DNA of 64,000 nt from Lentzea xinjiangensis (GTDB lineage Bacteria; Actinomycetota; Actinomycetes; Mycobacteriales; Pseudonocardiaceae): positions 62,001 to 126,000 of the forward strand of contig NZ_FOFR01000014.1 of assembly GCF_900110955.1 (NCBI RefSeq), read 5' to 3'. How positions within the stretch are numbered: the first letter of the stretch is position 1; every line of letters begins with the position of its first letter. Below are positions 49,320 through 57,656 of this stretch, one piece after another. Both the position numbers and the translations under genes were made by a program. Below the pieces are notes generated by a model that saw only the letters and a list, made by a program, of their open reading frames with translations, was not told the origin of the DNA and did no database searches.

Positions 49320-50058
49320 CCTCGCTGCCGGACCGGGCCCAGTCCGCGAGCCGCGGCCCGAGCACCTCGTAGACCTGCGGGTCGAACCCCATGCCGGTGT
49401 GCGTGCTGTGCACTTCGACGCACTCGGCGTACGGGTCCTGGCAGAGCTGCCACTGCACGACGCCGTCCGCACGCGAGAAGATCGAGACGGCGGGAACGCT
49501 CAGCGGCAGGGCCAGGCTCGGCATGTGCTCCTCGTAGCACGGTCCGCTCAGGCAGTCGTCGTCGAGCAGCCCCGGCACGCCCGCCGCCGCCAGCCGCGTG
49601 AGCCACCGCACGAAGCGCAGCACGTCCGGGTGCGCGCCCAGCGGGTCCAGCACGGGACACGCCATCATCACCAGCCCCCGGACCAGGTCGGGGCGCCGGG
49701 CGGCGACCAGGCGCGCGAGGCCGCCGCCGCGGCTCTGGCCGAGCAGCACCACCGGACGACCGGTGCTCTCGGCGAGTTCCTCGGTGTTGCGCAGCACCTT
49801 CGCCAGCAGATCGGCGGTGCAGCCGACGGTGAACCCGACGCGCGCGATCACCGGCCGGTAGCCGCGGGCGCGCAGCCACGCGGCGGCCGGCACGAGGCTC
49901 ACCCGGCCCGCGCCGAACCCCGGCACCAGCACGACGCCCGTGCCGCCGCCCTGTCCGGGATCGGCGTCACGCCACACCCGGTGCCGCATCAGGTCGGGCA
50001 CCCTCATCACCGCTCTGAGCACGCCTTCCCGTGTGCCCCAACGCGCGTCGTCCGCCAT
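49309..50058 (-). CDS. Alpha/beta hydrolase (lipase-like)
   Basis: 249-residue alpha/beta hydrolase resembling the esterase/lipase EstA or triacylglycerol lipase-like group. VVLVPGFGAGRVSLVPAAAWLRARGYRPVIARVGF, nucleophile elbow VLLGQSRGGGLARLVAARRPDLV, acid region FSRADGVVQWQLCQDPYAECVEVHSTHTGMGFDPQVYEVL with the His in STHTGM. Two cysteines (LSGPCYEEH, QLCQDP) could pair. No signal peptide, so probably cytosolic. ATG 50058 is chosen; longer versions run into divergent sequence. Confidence 0.85.
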   Translation of the reverse strand: MADDARWGTREGVLRAVMRVPDLMRHRVWRDADPGQGGGTGVVLVPGFGAGRVSLVPAAAWLRARGYRPVIARVGFTVGCTADLLAKVLRNTEELAESTGRPVVLLGQSRGGGLARLVAARRPDLVRGLVMMACPVLDPLGAHPDVLRFVRWLTRLAAAGVPGLLDDDCLSGPCYEEHMPSLALPLSVPAVSIFSRADGVVQWQLCQDPYAECVEVHSTHTGMGFDPQVYEVLGPRLADWARSGSEVTA

Positions 50059-50075
50059 GACACAAGGCTTGCCTG

Positions 50076-52973
50076 CTACACGGCGGCTAAACCGCTCACT
50101 GAGATGGTCGTGAGGGACGCGTGTCCCGGCCGCCATCCGGTCGACACCGCCACGTACCGCGCCGTGGTCGCCGGCCCGTAGGTCCTGCCGTCCACGCTGT
50201 ACGTGACGGTGTGCGGCGGTGGCTTGCCGTCCGTCCACTTCAGATCGACCTCGCGGATCGCGTGCAGGGCACCGAGGTCGACGACCATGCGCCCGTCACG
50301 CCCCGGCGTCCACGCGGTGCGCGGTGACCCGTCGACCGCGGCCGCCGGATCGCTCATGCCGGGTGGCAGGACCGAGCAGGGGAACGTGAGGCGGCCCAGC
50401 GCGAGGTCGTCGAACGGGTAGGCCTTCGCCCAGGGCATCGTCACCGTGCGCTCCGCCCGGCCGAGCACGACCGGCAGCGTGCCGCCGTCCCGGTGCGTCA
50501 GCGTGAACCGGGCGGGGCCACCGCGGAACGTCACGCGGCGCGCGTCGTGCACGACCGCAGTGATGCCCGGCGGGACGCCACGGGCGGTGAACCACGGGGC
50601 TTCGACCCGTGCGGTGGCGGCGGGCAGACCGAGCGCGTACTCGGTGCCGTCGGCCGTGGTGACCTGCGTGCCCCGGTAGAGCCGGAAGCCGGGCAGGCGC
50701 ACCGTCGCGGTGACGTCCTCTGTGGACAGGTTGAAGAGGCTGAGGAACCCGTCCGCGGTGCTCGCCCGCACCGCCGGCGGGCACTGCGGCGCCGGCTGCG
50801 CCGCGATCGCCCGCAGATCGGCCCGCACGTACCCTTCGACCACCCCGGCCGGGACGGTGATCGTGTCGCCCTGCACGGTGATCGGGTCGGCCGACCGGGC
50901 GACGAACCCCGCCCTGCCGTCCACGTCGAGCCAGCCCGCCGTGCTGAGGTCCGGCCGCGGGTACTCGGCCACCGCCGTCCACACGGCACCGTCCGCCGAC
51001 GTCTCGATCCGGTAGGCGCCCGCCGCCGCTGTCTCCCAGCGCAACCGCACGCGCCGCACCGTCGTGGTGGCGCCGAGGTCGACGGCGAGCCAGCTGTCGG
51101 CGCGGCCGCGGTCGGACCGGGCGACCGCCCAGCGCGTGGCCGGGTCGCCGTCGACCGCCCTGGAGGGCTCGAAGCCGGGGTCGGACGACGAGGCCGATGC
51201 CGTCAGGCCGGCCGCGCCGTCCACCTCGAAGTCGAACAGCGAGTAGCCGTAGGTGGGGTGCGGCCTGATGCCCACCATGCGGACGTGCCGCGCGGAGGTG
51301 GCCGGGAACGTCAGCTCGTCGACCCGGAACCCTTCACGCGCCCGGACCGTCACGCTGCCCGCCGCCCCTGTGTAGGTGCGCGAACCGGTGAGTCCCGGCA
51401 TGCCCGCCATCGCGAGGTTGTGCACGTCCACACGCCCCGGGCGGGGGAGTGCGCACACGATCGTGCCGGTGGGCAGCGTGGCGGTGCCGGCGAACCCGTC
51501 CGCGAACCGCAGCAGGCTCGCGGTCGCGTCGAACCCGTCGCGGATCCGGCGGTAGGTCGCGGTGTGGCGGCCGGTGACCGCCGCGGGCGGCAACAGCATC
51601 GGGGTCGTGCCGCTGATCTTGAACAGCCAGTCGTCGTGCGCCGGTTGCCAGGCGAGCTTGGTGAAGCCGAGCTTGGTCACCGTGCCCGCCCACGCGGCCG
51701 CGGACTGCTGCGTCAGCAGGCCGGGCTCCGCGCCGTGGTCGATCGTGATCGCGGCGCGGGCGAAGAACTCCTGCTCCGGCACGGGTTCCACGGGTGGGCG
51801 CAGCTCGTGCAGCAGGTAGCTGATCGCGAGCTCGGCCCGTGCCTCCGGCTCGTACTTGGCCTCACCGGAGAACTTCGCGAGCCGGTGCACCGGTGGGTGG
51901 GCCTGGTAGGCGAGCAGCCGGGACGCGAGCGCCGCCTCCGCCCGTGCCGCCATCGGGTCGCGCAGCACCGTGGAGCGGAACGCGAGCGGGATGACGTCAC
52001 GGCCGTAGAGGTGCTCGCGGTCGTCGACCATCGGCATCAGCGGCTCACCGGCGTCGCTCATGGTGGCCAGGATCGTGCGCCACAACAGCTCCCCGTTCGG
52101 CTGCTGGGTCAGCACCTCGGGCAGCGGTCTGCCCGCGAGCAGGAAGTGCACGGCGTTGCGGCCCGACGTGCGCCAGAGCTCCTCCTGGTAGTGCGGGCCG
52201 AACGAGCCGTGGTTCTCCACGATGAACGTGTCGTGCAGGTTCGTCGCGGTGTTCGCCGAGATCGGGACCCCGTCCACCGCGGCGGGGTTGGCGAGGTCGG
52301 CGGCCGGCAGCCCGGCCTCGTTGCGGCTCCACCGGCCGAACGCCTCCCGCCAGCCCGGCCCGTCGCCGTGCCAGGCGAGCCCGGGGGCGAGCGCCTGCGC
52401 GTAGACGCCCATCTCCTCCAGCTTGGTGTCGCCGCGGTACCCGCCGGTGAGCCCGTTCGGGCTCCAGCCGCCCGAGCGCGGGTCGTTCCCGGCGCCGAGC
52501 GAGACCGCGTAGTCGGCCTGCCCCCGCGCGATCGCCTCCACGTTCGCGCGGGTCGCCGCGTCCAGCTCCGGCCAGAGCAGCCGGGCCGCCAGCACGAAGT
52601 ACGACTGGAACGTGGTGTCCCAGAACAGCGTCTTGCCCCACTCACCACCGCCGGCCAGCACGTTGCTCGCGGCGAAGTGCCGGACGGTGGCGAGCGTGTT
52701 CCGGCGCAGCACGTCCTCCTCGACGCCCGCCAGCGCCGCGTCGTAACCACCTCGGGTGAGCAGCACGGCGTTCCCGAGCACGACCGCGAACCCGAAGTCC
52801 GTGCGCCGGTACCGTCCCGCCGTGGCGTCGTACTGCGTCTCGGCCCACCGCGTGTGCCGCAGGAGCACCTCGTGGTAGACGTCCTTGAGCCGGGTGGCCT
52901 GGGTGGCCGAGACGCTCGGCGCGAGGGTCAGCAACCCCGTCGCGGCGAGGAAGGTCCTGCGGTTGATCAGCAC
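50076..52973 (-). CDS. Tat-exported discoidin (F5/8 C) domain carbohydrate protein
   Basis: 965-residue exoprotein. N-terminus LINRRTFLAATGLLTLAPSVSA is a twin-arginine signal (NRRTFLA), so export should use the Tat system encoded at 5.7-7.0 kb. Residues 30-450 are helical with aromatic-rich motifs (GGGEWGKTLFWDTTFQSYFVLAARLLWPEL, GGWSPNGLTGGYRGDTKLEEMGVYAQ) suggestive of an (alpha/alpha)6-barrel glycosidase or lyase. About residues 575-690 form an F5/8-type C domain (STSARHVRMVGIRPHPTYGYSLFDFEVDG to VRLRWETAAAGAYRIETS), and a second lies near the C-terminus. GTG 52973 overlaps the GH97 stop by 7 bp, so it is co-translated with GH97. Exact activity unknown. Confidence 0.85.
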   Translation of the reverse strand: MLINRRTFLAATGLLTLAPSVSATQATRLKDVYHEVLLRHTRWAETQYDATAGRYRRTDFGFAVVLGNAVLLTRGGYDAALAGVEEDVLRRNTLATVRHFAASNVLAGGGEWGKTLFWDTTFQSYFVLAARLLWPELDAATRANVEAIARGQADYAVSLGAGNDPRSGGWSPNGLTGGYRGDTKLEEMGVYAQALAPGLAWHGDGPGWREAFGRWSRNEAGLPAADLANPAAVDGVPISANTATNLHDTFIVENHGSFGPHYQEELWRTSGRNAVHFLLAGRPLPEVLTQQPNGELLWRTILATMSDAGEPLMPMVDDREHLYGRDVIPLAFRSTVLRDPMAARAEAALASRLLAYQAHPPVHRLAKFSGEAKYEPEARAELAISYLLHELRPPVEPVPEQEFFARAAITIDHGAEPGLLTQQSAAAWAGTVTKLGFTKLAWQPAHDDWLFKISGTTPMLLPPAAVTGRHTATYRRIRDGFDATASLLRFADGFAGTATLPTGTIVCALPRPGRVDVHNLAMAGMPGLTGSRTYTGAAGSVTVRAREGFRVDELTFPATSARHVRMVGIRPHPTYGYSLFDFEVDGAAGLTASASSSDPGFEPSRAVDGDPATRWAVARSDRGRADSWLAVDLGATTTVRRVRLRWETAAAGAYRIETSADGAVWTAVAEYPRPDLSTAGWLDVDGRAGFVARSADPITVQGDTITVPAGVVEGYVRADLRAIAAQPAPQCPPAVRASTADGFLSLFNLSTEDVTATVRLPGFRLYRGTQVTTADGTEYALGLPAATARVEAPWFTARGVPPGITAVVHDARRVTFRGGPARFTLTHRDGGTLPVVLGRAERTVTMPWAKAYPFDDLALGRLTFPCSVLPPGMSDPAAAVDGSPRTAWTPGRDGRMVVDLGALHAIREVDLKWTDGKPPPHTVTYSVDGRTYGPATTARYVAVSTGWRPGHASLTTISVSGLAAV

Positions 52974-55516
52974 GCCAGCGCCGCCTCCGCCCAGTCGGCG
53001 TGGTCGAAGTTGCGGCCGTCACCGCCGTCGGTGACGCGCAGGCTGAGCATCCGCACGCCGGTGACGTCGACGTCGATCGGGACCGCCGGTCCCTTCCCGC
53101 GCAGGACACCGCTGTCGTACAACGGCTTGTCGTCGCCGAACACCTGGAACGCCACCGAACCGGGCTGCTCGGTCTCGTCGTCGAGGCCGGCCTTCGCGGT
53201 GAACCGCTCGCAGCCCCGGCCGAGGTAGACCGACACCTCGGACGGGGCGTGCGAGCCGAGGCCCTTGGCGTAGGTGACGCCGCCGATGGACAGCACGTTG
53301 CCGTCGCCGCCGGAGCTCTCGCCGTTGGACCGGTCGCGTTCGACCGGGCCCCAGCCGTTGGTCTCGCTCATGAACGGCAGATCGCTGACCTGGGCGCCGT
53401 TCGCGGGCGTCGGCGGGGGCACGAACGCCTTGACCGCCTGCTCGACGTGCACGCCGGCGAACGTGGCGACGACGGGCACGTCGACCGGGCCGGTCGGGCC
53501 GCCCGCCCGCACCTGCCACCGCCCGCTGAGCGACTCGCCCGGCGCGAGCTTCCTGCGCTGCACCACGGCGCCGGACACCGTCCAGCCCTCGGGGGCGACG
53601 GCCGTCAGCGCGACGTCGCGGATCTCCCGGTCGCCGTTGGTGAACGTGCCGGTGACCTCGAACGCCGTCCCCGGCGTGGCGTCGACCGTCCCGGTGGGCG
53701 TGACCGTCAACGTCGTCTTCGGGACCTGGCGGACCGGCTGGTCGCACGTCTGCAGGCCGGGCCGGTTGCGGCAGACGACCGCGGCGAAGCCGCCGTTGCG
53801 CCGCACGGGCACGTCGAGGGTGTCGGTGCTGCGCAGGACCTGCCGGTCGCGGACGACGTCGGCCCTCGTGGCGGGGTCGCGCACGGTCTCGACGAGCCAC
53901 TGGCCGCCGCCGAGGAACCCGAGCTGGGCCTTGAGAGTGCGCTCATCGGCCGCGATGCCGCCGATGAACCACCTGTCGCCGTTGCGGCGCGCGACCACGG
54001 CGTGCGTGTCCGGGTCGCCGTCGAGCAGCCTGGTCTCGTTCCAGACCGTCGGTAGCTGGTTGAGGAAGCGCAACGCCTGCGGGTGCCGGTCGTAGGCCTC
54101 CGGCTTGTCCGCGAAGTGCGTCCAGCCCGACTCGTAGACGACCGGCAGCGCGACCTCGTGCGCGATCGACGCCTCCTTGGTGCCGACCTCCAGCGACACC
54201 GGCGTGTAGTCCATCGACCCGGCGACGTTGCGGGTGAAGAACTGCACGGGGTTGTTGGCGGCGGGCGGGTAGTTCTCCGCGCCGCGCACGGCCTCCATGG
54301 TGAGCACGTGCGGCCAGGTGCGGGCGAGGCCGTGCGGGATGGTCGAGCCGTGGAAGTTGACCATCAGCCGGAGGTCGGCCGTCTTCTGCAGAACCGCGTC
54401 GTACCAGCGGTAGCGGTCCTGCGAGTCGGACTCCATGAAGTCGAGCTTCACGCCCTTGGCGCCCCACTGCTTGATCCTGGGCAGCACGGTGTCGCGCTCC
54501 TGCGGCGTGTCGAGGTCGCTCCAGCGCAGCCACAGCAGGATCTCCACGCCCTGCGCGCGGGCGTACCGGATCAGCTCCGGCACCCACGCGGCGCTCCAGC
54601 CCTCGTCGACCAGCGCGTACTCCCAGCCGTTGCGGGCGGCGAAGTCCACGTACTGCTTCTGCCGCGCGTAGTCGCTCGGGCTCGAGTGCTCGCTGAGCCA
54701 CGACCACGCGACCTTGCCCGGCTCGACCCACGACGTGTCCGAGAGCTTCGCCGGCGTCGCCAGGTCGTCGACGAGCGTGGAGGTGCTGACGGTGGCGAGG
54801 TCGCCCACGATCGCGGTGCGCCACGGGGTGGTCCCGGTCGACTCGACCCGCTCGTCGGCCAGCACGACCTGGAAGCTGTCGGCGGTCTTGCGCAGCCTGC
54901 TGCCCGCGTACCGCCCGTCCACGTCGGACTCGGTGAGCAGCGCGAAGTCCTGCTGGTTCTGCAGCAGGGTCGGGTAGCCGAAGTCGCCGGTGGCCTCGCC
55001 CGCGGTCGTGCGCACGCGGTTGGCCTCGTACCAGGCGTTGTAGGGCAGCAGCCACGCCTTCGACTCCGCCGGGACGCGGAAGCTCGACGCCTCCGAGACG
55101 ACCGTGGCCGGGCCGGGCAGCACGTAGCGGTAGGCGACGCCGTCCGCCGCGGCGCGCACGAGGAGGTCGAAGCTGCCGCTCGCGGTGCGGAAGCCGAGCC
55201 GGGTCTCGGTCATCCGGGCGGAGCGCTGCAGCCGTTTGCCGTGCGGCATGGTGTAGCGCTCCATGACAACGCGGTCACTGCGCCCGGTGAACGTCAGGTC
55301 CTTCGTGAGATCGGCGGCGGTGGTCGTCAGGCCGACCGGCGCGGGCTGGAGGACGGTTCGTCCTTGCCGCTGCACGGCGAGCGTCAGGTTTCCACCGGCA
55401 AGGTTCACTTTCGCGGTGACGTTGCCCGGTCCGGTGACGGTCCAGCCGGTCGGCGCGGCGACGGCGGGCACGGCGGGCAACAGCAGGGCGAGCACGATCA
55501 CAAGCAGTCGTGACAT
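52967..55516 (-). CDS. Secreted GH97 glycosidase with NPCBM domain
   Basis: 849-residue exoenzyme. Signal peptide MSRLLVIVLALLLPAVPAVAA; GH97 N-terminal beta-sandwich about residues 22-255; catalytic TIM barrel from about 265 (SWVEPGKVAWSWLSEHSSPSDYARQKQYVDFAARNGWEYALVDEGW, WGAKGVKLDFMESDSQDRYRWYDAVLQKTADLRLMVNFHGSTIPHGLARTWPHVLTMEAVRGAENYP); C-terminal GH97 sandwich; a NEW3/Ig-like domain near 635-715 (VTGTFTNGDREIRDVALTAVAPEGWTV); and NPCBM about 725-849 (GVTYAKGLGSHAPSEVSVYLGRGCERFTAKAGLDDE). Asp in VKLDFM suggests the retaining alpha-galactosidase-like branch. It leads the operon and has a LacI-type operator over its start point. Confidence 0.93.
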   Translation of the reverse strand: MSRLLVIVLALLLPAVPAVAAPTGWTVTGPGNVTAKVNLAGGNLTLAVQRQGRTVLQPAPVGLTTTAADLTKDLTFTGRSDRVVMERYTMPHGKRLQRSARMTETRLGFRTASGSFDLLVRAAADGVAYRYVLPGPATVVSEASSFRVPAESKAWLLPYNAWYEANRVRTTAGEATGDFGYPTLLQNQQDFALLTESDVDGRYAGSRLRKTADSFQVVLADERVESTGTTPWRTAIVGDLATVSTSTLVDDLATPAKLSDTSWVEPGKVAWSWLSEHSSPSDYARQKQYVDFAARNGWEYALVDEGWSAAWVPELIRYARAQGVEILLWLRWSDLDTPQERDTVLPRIKQWGAKGVKLDFMESDSQDRYRWYDAVLQKTADLRLMVNFHGSTIPHGLARTWPHVLTMEAVRGAENYPPAANNPVQFFTRNVAGSMDYTPVSLEVGTKEASIAHEVALPVVYESGWTHFADKPEAYDRHPQALRFLNQLPTVWNETRLLDGDPDTHAVVARRNGDRWFIGGIAADERTLKAQLGFLGGGQWLVETVRDPATRADVVRDRQVLRSTDTLDVPVRRNGGFAAVVCRNRPGLQTCDQPVRQVPKTTLTVTPTGTVDATPGTAFEVTGTFTNGDREIRDVALTAVAPEGWTVSGAVVQRRKLAPGESLSGRWQVRAGGPTGPVDVPVVATFAGVHVEQAVKAFVPPPTPANGAQVSDLPFMSETNGWGPVERDRSNGESSGGDGNVLSIGGVTYAKGLGSHAPSEVSVYLGRGCERFTAKAGLDDETEQPGSVAFQVFGDDKPLYDSGVLRGKGPAVPIDVDVTGVRMLSLRVTDGGDGRNFDHADWAEAALAC

Positions 55517-55534
55517 CGTTGTCAGCTCCCAGGG

Positions 55535-55578
55535 TGAGACCGCTCTCATCGTGTGGGGGCCGCGCGCCCGCGGTCAAG
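55535..55578 (-). promoter_or_regulatory. Promoter with LacI/GalR-type operator for GH97 operon
   Basis: Minus strand: TTGACC (complement of 55573-55578), 19-nt spacer, CACGAT (complement of 55548-55553), then TGAGAGCGGTCTCA (complement of 55535-55548) over the expected +1. The last has a CG centre and six of seven base pairs symmetric, the form of LacI/GalR-family operators such as the CebR site of Streptomyces. No LacI regulator gene is in the window. Confidence 0.65.
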
Positions 55579-55582
55579 GGGC

Positions 55583-55596
55583 TGATGATTATCAGT
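55583..55596. promoter_or_regulatory. Dyad CTGAT-N4-ATCAG upstream of GH97 -35
   Basis: CTGAT-GATT-ATCAG, a 5+5 bp inverted repeat just upstream of the GH97 -35 and 18 bp from the 3' end of the neighbouring gene. It could be an activator site or a weak terminator for another strand; evidence is limited to symmetry. Confidence 0.35.
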
Positions 55597-55614
55597 CGTG
55601 TTGCGGACAGCCGG

Positions 55615-56229
55615 TCACATGACGACGATCTCGATCTCCCGGCCGAGCTTGGCCCCGCCCAGCAGGTCCAGGTCGTCGCCGCTCCAGAAGCGGCCGGGGT
55701 CGTACCAGTTGGGCCTGCGCCGGGGCAGCAGCCCCATCTCCTCGTACGTCACCGCCACGACCTCCGCGCAGAACGCGCTCTCCAGCGACGCCTCGGAGCC
55801 GCGGCCCACCGGGACCCGCCCGCGCAGCCACCGCGAGGCGAGCTTCGCCGTCGACGGGAACGGCGTGCCGTCGAGCCGCGCCACCGTCCTGAGCGCGGCG
55901 TCCTCCATCTCGCGCGTCACGACGTGGTCGAGCTGCCGCAGCCACGCCCGCTGCCGGTACTTGTCGTGCCATGTCACCACCGCGTCGCGCAGGTCGTGCA
56001 GCTGGGCGCCGCGCTGGTGCGTCCCGCTCCACATGTCCTTGAGCGACTTGCCGAGCTCCGCGTGCCACATCAACGGCGGCAGGTCGTCCAGCACGATCGC
56101 CATGCCCACGTGGTTGACGGGGCTGTTCGTCATGGCCTGGATCGCGCGGTCCGCCGCACTGCGCCCGCGGAACACCCACACGTCCCCGGTGCGGGTCATC
56201 TCGACGGCTTCGTCCAGAGTTGTCGGCAT
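55615..56229 (-). CDS. Permuted NlpC/P60-like (YaeF/YiiX-type) protein
   Basis: 204-residue protein with the circularly permuted papain-like order: histidine first (SPVNHVGMAIVLDDLPPLMWHAEL) and cysteine later (LESAFCAEVVAVTYEEMGLL). The N-terminal GDVWVFRGRSAADRAIQAMTN segment matches the YaeF/YiiX type. No signal peptide is seen. Members are thought to be lipid- or amide-acting hydrolases, but the substrate is unknown. ATG 56229 lies 8 nt after TAGGGT on this strand. The promoter is shared with the divergent small membrane protein. Confidence 0.82.
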   Translation of the reverse strand: MPTTLDEAVEMTRTGDVWVFRGRSAADRAIQAMTNSPVNHVGMAIVLDDLPPLMWHAELGKSLKDMWSGTHQRGAQLHDLRDAVVTWHDKYRQRAWLRQLDHVVTREMEDAALRTVARLDGTPFPSTAKLASRWLRGRVPVGRGSEASLESAFCAEVVAVTYEEMGLLPRRRPNWYDPGRFWSGDDLDLLGGAKLGREIEIVVM

Positions 56230-56251
56230 AGCCCCGTACCCTATGGGGATG
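56227..56251. promoter_or_regulatory. Shared divergent leaderless promoter TACCCTA
   Basis: The 7-bp sequence TACCCTA at 56237-56243 reads as TACCCT on the plus strand, 6 nt before ATG 56249, and as TAGGGT on the minus strand, 8 nt before ATG 56229. The two start codons are 19 bp apart. Both -10 elements therefore overlap by 5 bp, and each gene's -35 region lies inside the other's coding sequence. Confidence 0.6.
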
Positions 56252-56422
56252 AAGCTCTGGAAGCTGCTCGGCATGGCCGCCTTCGCCGGTGTCGCGGCGA
56301 GCGGCGTGGTCGCCGCCCGCAACCAGCGCCGCCGCGCGGCCTACACCCCGGAGCAGATCAGGGAGCGCCTGCACGAGCGGCTGGCCGAGGCGTCCGGTTC
56401 CGCGTCCGCGCGCCCGGAATGA
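56249..56422 (+). CDS. Small membrane-anchored protein (57 aa)
   Basis: 57-residue protein: MKLWKLLGMAAFAGVAASGVVAARNQRRR, a hydrophobic helix of about 20 residues with a basic exit, followed by an amphipathic, charged segment AAYTPEQIRERLHERLAEASGSASA. The TPEQIRERLHERLAEA segment is widespread in short actinobacterial membrane proteins of unknown function. The N-terminus could also act as an uncleaved signal anchor. It is short but has a clean start, typical codon use and its own -10. Confidence 0.7.
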   Translation: MKLWKLLGMAAFAGVAASGVVAARNQRRRAAYTPEQIRERLHERLAEASGSASARPE

Positions 56423-56720
56423 GCCCGCGGGCCACCCCGGTCACTGCCGGCCGCACGTTCTTCGCCGCCGGGCCGCGGTCCCGCCGACGGCGGTAAATCG
56501 ATTCCGGCTGATCTCGCTCGCGGCGTGCTGATCTTATTCTCGTTCACTCTTCCGAGTGAACCGTGACCTGCGGCTGAGGTTTTTCGAGCGGGAGTTTCTT
56601 CGAACAGGCGGGACTGCCCGTTCGGTTTTGTCCGCCGAACGTTGTCAACCTCGCCAACGCTGACACCGGACAACGAAATCTGCGTACCGTCGGAAGTGGT
56701 TGCACTCCGGGGGGAAGCAA
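56423..56720. other. 298-bp intergenic region with inverted repeats
   Basis: No gene is seen. It holds a perfect 8+8 bp hairpin, GTTCACTC-TTCC-GAGTGAAC (56542-56561), that could end transcription of the 57-aa gene. Further right is a spaced inverted repeat TTGTCCG (56628-56634) and CGGACAA (56667-56673), and a likely promoter for the ArsR-type gene: CTGACA (56660-56665), 19 nt, TACCGT (56685-56690), with a leader of about 24 nt and a GGGGGGAAG ribosome-binding site. The right half of the inverted repeat lies within this promoter. Confidence 0.55.
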
Positions 56721-57641
56721 ATGCCGATCGTGTTGTCCGAACCCGCGCCGAAGGGGCGCGGACTGACGATTCTCTTCGAGCTGGAAGATCTCGCGCGCAC
56801 GCGGTTCGCGCCGGCGCCGCTGCCGATGTACGAGCTGGTGTTCACCGTGCACAGCGGTGACTGGGACCGCCTGCTGCTGCCGCAGATCCGCCCGCTCGCC
56901 GAGCTGGTCCGGCCGGGCCGGTTCATCCCGGACTTCTTCAACTCCGCGTGTCCCGACTTCGACGAGGCCGTGCGCCAGGTGCTCGACGTGTCCGCGGCAC
57001 GCGTGCGCGACCAGATCGCGAGCATGCTGGGCACGACGTCGCCGTGGCTCCGGTCGTTCGCGGCCGGCACCCCGACCTCGCGCCAGGACCTGAACTCGGC
57101 GCTCAGGTCGGCCTTCCGCGAGCTGCTGGGACCGGACTGGCCGCAGACGCGGCAGGCGTTCGAGGCCGAGGTGCGGCTGCGGTCGGCACAGGCCATGACG
57201 CGCGGCCTGGGCGGCCTGCTCGGCGACCTGCACCCGTCGATCTCGTGGACCTCACCGGCGTTGCACGTCGAGCTGGGCTGGGACACCGAGATCTCCCTGC
57301 GTGGCACGGGGGTGCTGATCGTGCCGGTGCTGCACGGGCTGACCCGGCCGGCGGTGTCGATGTTCGCCGAACCGCAGCCGCTGCTGTTCTACCCGGTGGC
57401 GGCACCCCGGCCGGGCGGCGCGAGCCTCGAGCTGGCCCTCGGCCGCACCAGAACGCTGGTGCTGCGGGCGCTGACGTCGGAACGCACCACCACCGAGCTC
57501 GCCAAGCACGTGGGCATCAGCCTGCCGACGGCGTCGCAGCACGCCACCGCCCTGCGCACCGCGGGCTTCGTCTCCACCCACCGCAACGGCCGGTCGGTCC
57601 GCCACCGCCTGACCAGACGCGGCTGGGAACTGCTGAACTGA
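56721..57641 (+). CDS. ArsR-type HTH regulator with large N-terminal domain
   Basis: 306-residue protein. The winged HTH is at the C-terminus (GRTRTLVLRALTSERTTTELAKHVGISLPTASQHATALRTAGFVSTHRNGRSVRHRLTRRGWELLN). The N-terminal 230 residues are a helical/alpha-beta ligand-binding domain beginning GLTILFELEDLARTRFAPAPLPMYELVF, as in actinobacterial ArsR-like proteins with DUF5937-type N-termini (family name from memory). ATG 56721 has GGGGGGAAG upstream. A TPR-type gene follows after 15 bp and is probably co-transcribed. A long upstream regulatory region (56423-56720) suggests tight control. Confidence 0.85.
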   Translation: MPIVLSEPAPKGRGLTILFELEDLARTRFAPAPLPMYELVFTVHSGDWDRLLLPQIRPLAELVRPGRFIPDFFNSACPDFDEAVRQVLDVSAARVRDQIASMLGTTSPWLRSFAAGTPTSRQDLNSALRSAFRELLGPDWPQTRQAFEAEVRLRSAQAMTRGLGGLLGDLHPSISWTSPALHVELGWDTEISLRGTGVLIVPVLHGLTRPAVSMFAEPQPLLFYPVAAPRPGGASLELALGRTRTLVLRALTSERTTTELAKHVGISLPTASQHATALRTAGFVSTHRNGRSVRHRLTRRGWELLN

Positions 57642-57656
57642 ACCTGGGAGGCCCGC

